DNA of 53,811 nt from Pseudomonadota bacterium (lineage in GTDB: Bacteria > Pseudomonadota > Gammaproteobacteria > Halothiobacillales > Halothiobacillaceae): positions 1-53,811 of the forward strand of contig JAJYPA010000011.1 of NCBI GenBank assembly GCA_021795795.1, given 5' to 3'. Made by a program: the position numbers and the translations under genes. The first letter of the stretch is position 1. Each line of letters opens with the position of its first letter. Of this stretch, positions 47,970 to 53,811 are shown one piece after another. The notes beneath the pieces were generated by a model. It worked only from the letters and a program-made list of their open reading frames with translations, searched no databases and had not been told where the DNA came from.

Positions 47970-49138
47970 CGTGTTCGGGGCGAAGCCAATAAATCAGCAT
48001 ATACCGAGAAAGTTTGTGCCTGCATTGACGCTAAAGTGAACGGACACTCGGAGGGCACCTCGGGCGCACCATCTCGATACCAGCGTGACAATGTGGCAAC
48101 GGCCGTATCGATATCACCCAGTGCAATGGCACCGGCGGGATACATGGCCGCGAGTTGTTCACCCACGCCGCCGTGGGCATAACCAAGAACAGGGCGCCCA
48201 AGACTCAAGGCTTCCAGACTGACCCGTCCGAATGCTTCCGGCTCGGTCGACAGCGAGAGCACGATATCACTGATCGCCATGATGTTTTTGAGGTCTGAAC
48301 GCTGACCGACCAGGGTCACGTCCTCGGTCAAATTCCGTCGCGAAATTTCCGCTTCGATTTCCTGCAAAAACGACTGCTTTCGCGGATGCGCGCCGCCTAC
48401 GATCAATGCATGAACTGGGATACCTTCTGCCTTCAGGCGTGCAACAATTTGAAGAAGATCAAGCTGCCCCTTCCAACGCGTGATTCGCCCCGGCAAAGTA
48501 ATGGTCCATTTCCCGACCGCTTGCGGGAACTCTGTCTGCCAACGCGTCAACCAGGCCGACTCGGGTTGATATTCCGGCGAGAATGCAACCGGATCGACGC
48601 CACGATAGATGCGTGTGATTTTGGCGGAATCAACCCACGGGTAATGCCGGCGGATGTACGCAACGATCATGTCGGAAACCGCGATGATGCGCTCACCTTT
48701 GAGCATGACGGCGCTATAGAAGTTGGGGGTGTATGGCCCGTGTACCGTCGTCACCAAGCGCGGGCGAGTAGCTGGATCAAGTTTCTTCCAGGCCATATAT
48801 CCCAACCAGGCCGGTAATCGTGAACGCAGGTGGACGATGTCCACTTGTTTTTCCCGCATCAAGCGCCGCAGAATCGGGATATAGCGCAGACTGGTCAGGG
48901 ATTTCTTACCAATGGGCAGGGTGATGTGTTCGGCACCCAGCGCCTCCAACTCAGCGACCATGCGCCCGCCGCCCGACACCACGATGGCCTTGTGCCCTAC
49001 CGCCATGAGCGCGGCCGCAATTTCAATGGTGCCGCGCTCGACACCGCCACTTTCAAGCGCGGGCAGCAATTGCATCACAATCAGCGACTCACGCTCGACG
49101 GGCCGATCAGCGGCCGGATTAACTGGCAATAGGGTCAT
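47966..49138 (-). CDS. GT4 family glycosyltransferase (c)
   Basis: 390 residues. N-terminal MQLLPALESGGVERGTIEIA (donor/acceptor loop), VHLRSRLPAWLGYMAW, TVHGPYTPNFYSAVM, junction RIYRGVDPVAFSPEY, LPGRITRWKGQLDLLQIV and the E-x7-E motif in STEPEAFGRVSLEALSLGRP. This subgroup occurs in LPS-core clusters beside 2OG oxygenases and ELM1-like genes. Its start is 85 bases from the divergent oxygenase gene at 49223. Confidence 0.87.
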   Translation of the reverse strand: MTLLPVNPAADRPVERESLIVMQLLPALESGGVERGTIEIAAALMAVGHKAIVVSGGGRMVAELEALGAEHITLPIGKKSLTSLRYIPILRRLMREKQVDIVHLRSRLPAWLGYMAWKKLDPATRPRLVTTVHGPYTPNFYSAVMLKGERIIAVSDMIVAYIRRHYPWVDSAKITRIYRGVDPVAFSPEYQPESAWLTRWQTEFPQAVGKWTITLPGRITRWKGQLDLLQIVARLKAEGIPVHALIVGGAHPRKQSFLQEIEAEISRRNLTEDVTLVGQRSDLKNIMAISDIVLSLSTEPEAFGRVSLEALSLGRPVLGYAHGGVGEQLAAMYPAGAIALGDIDTAVATLSRWYRDGAPEVPSECPFTLASMQAQTFSVYADLLASPRTR

Positions 49139-49222
49139 AGATTGGACACAAATTAACGTTTAGGCGATAAGAAGTTTATTATACCTGCCATTATCTTCCC
49201 GTCGTTTAGTTATCTTAAGGTC

Positions 49223-49900
49223 ATGCGCATGCCCGATTCAACGCTATTAGATGCTGTAAAAGCCAGCCTGAAGCACTCATTCGAGTCCGCAAAACCCGAA
49301 GAGTCACCCTACCGGCACTGGCGCTTACGTGAGTTGTTTCCGGTGGAAACAGCCCAATCGATTGCCAAGCTCCCGTTCTCGCCACCCGCCATTGATGATA
49401 CGGGTGGGCGACGGGAAACCCACAACGAACTGCGTAAGTTTTTTGATCAGGATGCCATCGCGCGCTACCCCACCTGCTCGGCCATTGCACATGCACTGCA
49501 ATCACCCGAAATGATTCGTGTGATTGAGAAGTGCTGTGGCCTTGACCTGACCGGTACCAACCTGCGTATTGAATACGCGCTCGACACGCAAGGCTTCTGG
49601 CTGGAACCCCACACTGATCTGGGTGTGAAAAAATTCACCATGCTGGCTTACATGTCCGAAGATCCGGAACATGAGAGCTGGGGAACGGACATTTATCTGA
49701 CCAAAGAATCGCCCGCCCAGCGCATACCCGCTACATTCAATACGGCGATGATCTTCGTCCCGTCAACCAATACGTGGCATGGGTTCGAACCAAGAAAAAT
49801 CAATGGTATACGCCGTACCCTGATTATCAACTATGTCACTCAGGAATGGCGTAACCGCCACGAGCTCGCCTTCCCGAACGAACCTGTCACCTCGGCATGA
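49223..49900 (+). CDS. 2OG-Fe(II) oxygenase family protein (b)
   Basis: 225 residues. Iron ligands H130-x-D132 in LEPHTDLGVKKFTMLAYMS and H186 in TNTWHGFEPRKINGIRRTL, with Arg197/Arg198 for 2-oxoglutarate. Same architecture as the 46205-46864 protein, and both share a WHG-x-P before the Arg pair, but overall similarity is low. Overlaps the ELM1-like gene by four bases (49897-49900), so both are translated together. Confidence 0.85.
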   Translation: MRMPDSTLLDAVKASLKHSFESAKPEESPYRHWRLRELFPVETAQSIAKLPFSPPAIDDTGGRRETHNELRKFFDQDAIARYPTCSAIAHALQSPEMIRVIEKCCGLDLTGTNLRIEYALDTQGFWLEPHTDLGVKKFTMLAYMSEDPEHESWGTDIYLTKESPAQRIPATFNTAMIFVPSTNTWHGFEPRKINGIRRTLIINYVTQEWRNRHELAFPNEPVTSA

Positions 49901-50901
49901 GCACGGAACCGCAGGAAACATCATCGCCACCCAAAATCTGGCTACTAACAAATGATGCCGTCGGTTTGCGCAACCAGGCGGTTGGCTTGGCCGAGCACAT
50001 CGGCTGGCCGTTCGAGGTCAAGCTAGTCAATCTGACCAAGCCCTGGCGCTGGCTGCCCGGCCACTGGCTATCCAAAGCGCATACCCGCCTCACCCCACAA
50101 TCCTCTCCATTGAAGGCGCCGTGGCCGGACATCATCATATCCTGTGGGCGCCTGGGCGCCGCTACCGCGCTGGGGGTCAAACGAGCCAGCGGCGGGCGGG
50201 TATTCACCGTGCATATCCAGAACCCGCAGATGCCGCATCATCTGGTGGACCTGATCGTGCCACCCCGTCACGACGGTTTAATCGGACCGAATGTCGTCAA
50301 TACCCGTGGCGCACTGCACCATGTCACGCCTGAAAAAATTGAACAGGCCATGACACAGCAAACCGACATTCACCCGGAGCTGATCGAGATCAAACAACAA
50401 CGGCCAATTATTGGCGTTCTGATTGGCGGCAGTAATGCGACGGCCACCCTGACGCCCAAAAAAAGTCGAGCATTGATCGAAACGCTGCTGAAGGTAGCAG
50501 CTGATCACAGCGCTCACTTATGGATCACGGCATCGCGACGCACAGGCACGGAAAATATCGCAGCCATGGAAACGGCGCTTGCGGGCACAACGCACTGGTT
50601 CTGGAACAACGAGGGGCCGAACCCCTATCACGCAATTCTTGGCATGGCAGATTATCTGATTGTGACTGGCGATTCGGTGTCGATGGTGTCGGAAGCCGCC
50701 TCAACTGGCAAACCTGTGCACACCTTGGATTTTGATGGCTATTCCGGCCGATTGAACAATTTTCACCAAGCACTGAGAAGCGAGGGTGTAACCCGCCCAT
50801 TCGAGGGCAAACTGGAACAGTGGCAATACACGCCTGTCAACGACACGCCTTATGTTGCCCAGTTGGTACGTGAACGATTTCATAAACATCGTTGCACCTG
50901 A
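49897..50901 (+). CDS. ELM1-like (DUF1022) GT-B-type protein
   Basis: 334 residues. PKIWLLTNDAVGLRNQAVGL near the N-terminus, PDIIISCGRLGAATALGVKR, VFTVHIQNPQMPHHLVDLIV, GVLIGGSNATATLTP and VTGDSVSMVSEAASTGKPV are the conserved blocks of the family named after plant mitochondrial fission protein ELM1. In bacteria its role is not established; the fold resembles GT-B glycosyltransferases, and its coupling to a 2OG oxygenase inside a glycan cluster supports a sugar-related function. Confidence 0.85.
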   Translation: MSTEPQETSSPPKIWLLTNDAVGLRNQAVGLAEHIGWPFEVKLVNLTKPWRWLPGHWLSKAHTRLTPQSSPLKAPWPDIIISCGRLGAATALGVKRASGGRVFTVHIQNPQMPHHLVDLIVPPRHDGLIGPNVVNTRGALHHVTPEKIEQAMTQQTDIHPELIEIKQQRPIIGVLIGGSNATATLTPKKSRALIETLLKVAADHSAHLWITASRRTGTENIAAMETALAGTTHWFWNNEGPNPYHAILGMADYLIVTGDSVSMVSEAASTGKPVHTLDFDGYSGRLNNFHQALRSEGVTRPFEGKLEQWQYTPVNDTPYVAQLVRERFHKHRCT

Positions 50902-50942
50902 CGTTGTGTTTCCATCGACACACCAACCAAGCATCAGACACG

Positions 50943-50965
50943 AAAAAAATCCCGCAAAGGCGGGA
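50943..50965 (-). terminator. Terminator of the ilvE operon
   Basis: TCCCGC and GCGGGA form a stem with a 4-base loop, followed on the minus strand by TTTTTTT. It lies about 30 bases past the stop at 50994. Confidence 0.8.
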
Positions 50966-50993
50966 CAGTAAAAAACCTGATATTAAGTGGCAC

Positions 50994-51137
50994 TTATTCA
51001 TCCGATGCCGGGGGCGAGTCTCGATTCACCAATCGCTTGATCACCATATAAATACCCACGTGAAGCGCAATTGCGATCAGCACCACCGCGACGATGATGG
51101 CAACCATAACCGGATTATTTTGCACCAAAGTCCACAT
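50994..51137 (-). CDS. Small single-pass membrane protein (47 aa)
   Basis: Begins MWTLVQNNPVMVAIIVAVVL, with one membrane helix (about 10-32) and a short C-terminal tail NRDSPPASDE. The start lies 14 bases after the stop of the zinc-binding gene; an upstream ATG at 51182 would overlap that gene. It completes an ilvE-zinc protein-small membrane protein run closed by a terminator. Function unknown. Confidence 0.55.
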   Translation of the reverse strand: MWTLVQNNPVMVAIIVAVVLIAIALHVGIYMVIKRLVNRDSPPASDE

Positions 51138-51151
51138 GCGCTTTATCCGGC

Positions 51152-51364
51152 TTAATCGATCAGCCGATAAAGCGTGCCGCAATAAATACAGCGCGCCTGA
51201 TCACCCTTCTTCTCAAGGTGAATATAAACGCGAGGATGCGCATTCCAAAGCGTCTCATCTGCACGAGGACAAAATACGGGCAGATCCGACTGATGGATGG
51301 CTACTTCACGCGCAGCACTGGCCTTTTTGTATTGCTCAGGATGGGCTGCGGTATTCGGGTTCAT
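51152..51364 (-). CDS. Small zinc-binding protein (CHCC type, NDUFS6-like)
   Basis: 70 residues from MNPNTAAHPEQYK. Putative zinc ligands are C32, H43, C59 and C62 in LPVFCPRADE, WNAHPRVYIHLE and ARCIYCGTLYRL, the CHCC pattern also found in the mitochondrial complex I subunit NDUFS6. The start overlaps the ilvE stop by four bases. A CHCC protein directly downstream of ilvE is common in Beta- and Gammaproteobacteria; its role is not known. Confidence 0.82.
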   Translation of the reverse strand: MNPNTAAHPEQYKKASAAREVAIHQSDLPVFCPRADETLWNAHPRVYIHLEKKGDQARCIYCGTLYRLID

Positions 51365-52296
51365 ACACGCACCTCGGTAAAATCGAGCCAACCATCGAAT
51401 TCAGCATCAAAGCGACCATGGACCAGATCAAAATAGGCCGACTGCAAGCGTTCGGTAATCGGGCCACGTGAACCACTGCCAATCGGCCGGTTATCGACCT
51501 CACGGATGGGAGTGACCTCGGCCGCCGTCCCGGTGAAAAATGCTTCATCAGCAATATAGACTTCATCGCGCGTGATGCGCTTTTCAATCACTTCATAACC
51601 AAATCGTTTGGCCAAGGTGATGATTGTGCGGCGAGTGATCCCGTCAAGAGCTGCTGTCAGATCCGGTGTATACAAAATACCGTCCCTGACAAGGAAGATA
51701 TTCTCGCCGGAACCTTCCGCAACAAAGCCTTGGGTATCCAGCAGCATGGCTTCGTCGTAGCCATCATGGGTAGCTTCGCGCAACGCCATCATGGAATTCA
51801 TGTAAGAGCCGGTCGACTTGGCCTTGCACATCGTCACATTGACATGGTGCCGCGAATAGCTTGATGTCTTGATCCGGATGCCTTTTTGAATATTCTCCGC
51901 CCCCAGATATGCGCCCCACTCCCAGGCGGCGACCGCCACGTGGACTTTCAAGTTATCCGCTCGAAGTCCCATACCCTCGGAGCCATAGAACATGATCGGA
52001 CGCATATAGGCGCTGTCAAGCCTGTTCGAACGAATCACTTCACGGTGGGCTTCGTTGATCACGCTCTCAGAATAAGGCAAGGGCATACCAAGAATGCGGG
52101 CAGAGTTCGTCAGGCGGCGCGTGTGATCCTCCAACCGGAAGATGGATGTTCCGCGATCCGTCTTATAGGCTCGGACGCCCTCGAAACATCCCATGCCATA
52201 GTGAAGACTGTGCGTCAGCACATGGACCTGGGCAGAGCGCCAATCGATCAACTCACCATCAAACCATATAAAACCGTCACGATCAGCCATCGACAT
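51361..52296 (-). CDS. ilvE: Branched-chain amino acid aminotransferase IlvE
   Basis: 311 residues from MSMADRDGFIWFDGE, with AGAGG-type ribosome site upstream; the frame to 52356 is an extension without similarity. PLP fold type IV: THSLHYGMGCFEGVRAY, catalytic Lys160 in VTMCKAKSTGSYMNS, EGSGENIFLVRDG and EVYIADEAFFTGTAAEVTPI. It catalyses the last step of Leu, Ile and Val synthesis using glutamate. Confidence 0.96.
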   Translation of the reverse strand: MSMADRDGFIWFDGELIDWRSAQVHVLTHSLHYGMGCFEGVRAYKTDRGTSIFRLEDHTRRLTNSARILGMPLPYSESVINEAHREVIRSNRLDSAYMRPIMFYGSEGMGLRADNLKVHVAVAAWEWGAYLGAENIQKGIRIKTSSYSRHHVNVTMCKAKSTGSYMNSMMALREATHDGYDEAMLLDTQGFVAEGSGENIFLVRDGILYTPDLTAALDGITRRTIITLAKRFGYEVIEKRITRDEVYIADEAFFTGTAAEVTPIREVDNRPIGSGSRGPITERLQSAYFDLVHGRFDAEFDGWLDFTEVRV

Positions 52297-52739
52297 GATT
52301 AAGCCTCTGAAATATTGAAAAGCACCTACCCTTACGGGCAACTGAACATAAATCATCCCAGAAAATCATCCAGACGAAGACAAAAGTCGGCGTAGGGTGT
52401 TCTTTTGAGCGTTCCATCGAGCGAAGATCGATCACAAAGACGCCATGATCACCAATACGAGCAGGTCAGTGACTTGCCGCCAACCAGAAAAATAAACGGT
52501 CTTGGCAATAAAACGTACCTGCTCTAACTTTCTGAGCAAAGGAACAATAATACACCAAGTCGCAAGTAGCCATAGGCCGAGAGCAGCCCGGGCTTTCAGG
52601 GCAGAGACACCCACAGGAAATTACTCAACCAATTGAAATACGATGAACCATCCGCGGGTTTCACGCAGATATTGTCCTCGAAAACCCTATGGCATAGGAC
52701 CTTTCGAGGACGATCAATGGGAAAGGTAATCCCGCAGGA
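52297..52739. other. Intergenic region ilvE/thiS with a strong hairpin
   Basis: Over 440 bases without a gene I can support. One minus-strand frame (52432-52614) encodes a hydrophobic 60-residue peptide starting at a GTG and may be chance. The notable element is the palindrome at 52674-52711. The ilvE promoter is expected near 52300-52400. Confidence 0.5.
52674..52711 (-). terminator. Strong two-part hairpin downstream of thiS
   Basis: GTCCTCGAAA pairs with TTTCGAGGAC, and inside it CCTAT pairs with ATAGG, giving a nearly continuous 38-base stem-loop about 30 bases past the thiS stop. It lacks a T-run, so it could be a processing or protein-binding site instead of an intrinsic terminator. 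Confidence 0.45.
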
Positions 52740-52961
52740 TCACCCACCCCCGATGGCATGGACAATCTCGACACGGTCACCATCGTAAAGAACAGTTGAA
52801 TCCAGCCGATCTCGAAAGGCGATCTCACCATTAATCTCAACGGCGAGACGCTTGGACTGAACCCCGAGTTCCGTCAACAAATCATGCACGGTCAATGGCT
52901 GATCTATGCCATGGGCAACACCATTCACAAAAATCGTCATCCGGGACTTGAGCTCAGTCAT
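52740..52961 (-). CDS. thiS: ThiS-like sulfur carrier protein
   Basis: 73 residues (66 from a second ATG at 52940). AGGTG precedes the first ATG. Beta-grasp sequence MTIFVNGVAHG, LTVHDLLTELGVQSKRLAVE and ALxDGDRVEIVHAIGGG-like end, with the C-terminal Gly-Gly(-Gly) needed for thiocarboxylate formation. It would carry sulfur for the thiamine thiazole ring together with ThiF and ThiG. thiG is usually adjacent but is not present here. Confidence 0.85.
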   Translation of the reverse strand: MTELKSRMTIFVNGVAHGIDQPLTVHDLLTELGVQSKRLAVEINGEIAFRDRLDSTVLYDGDRVEIVHAIGGG

Positions 52962-52980
52962 CTAACACCTGAAAAACCGG

Positions 52981-53283
52981 TCATTTCTTGGAAGCTGCGG
53001 GCATCTGGTGACCCTCAACCACAAAATGATCCTTTAACTTAAGAAAACTCTTGTCACCAATCCCTTTCACTTCCTTGAGCTCATCAACCGACTTGAATCC
53101 ATGATGGGCCTCCCGGTAAGCCACGATCGCAGCCGAAAGCTTGGGCCCGATCCCTTTCACTTCATCTAACTGTGCCTGCGTGGCAGTATTCAAATTGATC
53201 TTCTCAACAGCATAAGTCGGGGCATTAACCATACCCACAACCAACAGGCATCCCAATATAATGGCTCGAAACATTTGCCTCAT
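52981..53283 (-). CDS. ComEA-like helix-hairpin-helix DNA-binding protein
   Basis: 100 residues. A signal peptide (about 1-25, ending TYA) is followed by KINLNTATQAQLDEVKGIGP and DELKEVKGIGDKSFLKLKDH, the two HhH motifs (VKGIGPKL at 42-49, VKGIGDKS at 72-79). Secreted ComEA-type proteins bind double-stranded DNA in the periplasm during natural transformation. No other competence gene is adjacent. It lies 19 bases upstream of thiS on the same strand. Confidence 0.88.
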   Translation of the reverse strand: MRQMFRAIILGCLLVVGMVNAPTYAVEKINLNTATQAQLDEVKGIGPKLSAAIVAYREAHHGFKSVDELKEVKGIGDKSFLKLKDHFVVEGHQMPAASKK

Positions 53284-53420
53284 AACTATCTCCTTAACAT
53301 TCCATTGACGAATTTGCCTGCGGAACAGGCAGTTGAAAATTTATCAGGGCAGCCAGAAAAATCAACCACTCAGTTCAATGAGATATTACAGGGGACCTAT
53401 CCGTCAAGACAGAAATTGGT

Positions 53421-53726
53421 CTAATTTAAGCTGGTCTGTCCGTCTTTCGCGCAACAGCATGGCGTTGCCCCATTCTTGCCAAATTTGTCCACTATCCTTG
53501 CGCCACCACCGCTGGCCGTCGCGTACACCGTCGCCGGTGTGCGATTGCCCAATGACTGGTGTGGGCGTTCGTCGTTGTAAAACACGAAGTATTCCGTCAG
53601 ACCCAGCATCAGTTCCATCGCGTTGCGGTAGCCCTTCAAGTACACGTCTTCGTATTTGACGCTGCGCCATAACCGTTCAACGAAGGGCAGCTCGAATAAC
53701 CCGAGATTTTCAATGAATTCAGCCAC
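53421..53726 (-). pseudogene. IS3-family transposase relic, C-terminal part
   Basis: FVERLWRSVKYEDVYLKGYR, LGLTEYFVFYNDERPHQSLG and NRTPATVYA are the C-terminal end of an IS3-type DDE transposase, including the last catalytic Glu of FVERLW. Sequence before it (FIENLGLFELP) does not belong to the family, so the N-terminal two thirds with the two catalytic Asp are missing or displaced. The tail after VYATASGGG is also unusual. The window ends 85 bases beyond; a larger piece outside the window is possible. Confidence 0.8.
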
Positions 53727-53811
53727 TGAATCATGCCTGTGGCCGAATCCGGCTCAAATTCCACAACAAACGGCTACCTTTCCAAGCAGCTTTGCCCGGT
53801 TTTTACTCCGA

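Noticed and set aside
52432..52614. 60-residue hydrophobic minus-strand frame between thiS and ilvE
   Set aside because: GTG start without ribosome site, no family resemblance, neighbouring frames equally open; kept only as a note in the gap entry.

Overview
The window is chromosomal DNA from a Gram-negative, GC-rich gammaproteobacterium. The evidence is the block tig-clpP-clpX-lon-hupB-ppiD, the order argS-SPOR-rpe-gph-trpE, Kdo transferase and lipid A acyltransferase genes, a neisserial-type porin, a FadL-type outer-membrane protein and an E. coli-like FabI. The overall look suggests a chemolithotrophic lineage such as Halothiobacillus and relatives; that placement is an inference. Most of the window is ordinary core genome, with a surface-polysaccharide region on the right and a few decayed mobile elements.

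Layout. 1-5.7 kb: start of a porin gene, a tract of GC-rich palindromes, an uncharacterised AlkP-like/RpfE-type protein, a large DUF2339 membrane protein and a gene-poor stretch with a decayed ORF. 5.7-12 kb: a lone periplasmic binding protein, a cysteine-cluster protein, and a yejA-lipoprotein-small ORF-yejB-yejE peptide-uptake operon that lacks its ATPase gene. 12-22.2 kb: fabI, then (minus strand) tig, clpP, clpX, lon, hupB, ppiD, the protein quality-control block. 22.2-27.1 kb: tRNA-Leu(UAG), ffh, typA, a HAD-like gene and dapF. 27.5-37.4 kb: a FadL family gene, an IS30 relic, the trpE-gph-gph-rpe operon, a SPOR protein, argS, folE-folM. 37.5-51 kb: a small Lys/His-repeat secreted protein, a NodIJ-type ABC exporter, waaA, an LpxL-type acyltransferase, three GT4 and one GT2 glycosyltransferases, an O-antigen ligase-like protein, a polysaccharide deacetylase, two 2OG-Fe(II) oxygenases and an ELM1-like protein. 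51-53.8 kb: ilvE with two tiny downstream genes, a ThiS-like carrier, a ComEA-like protein and an IS3-family relic at the right edge.

How it works together. The quality-control block supplies the nascent-chain chaperone, the two main cytosolic ATP-dependent proteases, the nucleoid protein HU and a membrane-anchored periplasmic folding factor. The right-hand cluster would make and decorate LPS core or a related surface glycan: Kdo addition, lipid A acylation, sugar transfer, ligation, deacetylation and probably hydroxylation.

The least explained signals are: (a) a family of hairpin-rich interspersed elements (12866-13020, 15206-15402, and a five-hairpin array at 44429-44574) with partial core copies at 422 and 35812; (b) a lipoprotein with four CX3C cysteine pairs inside the yej operon; and (c) two 2OG-Fe(II) oxygenases within the surface-glycan cluster.
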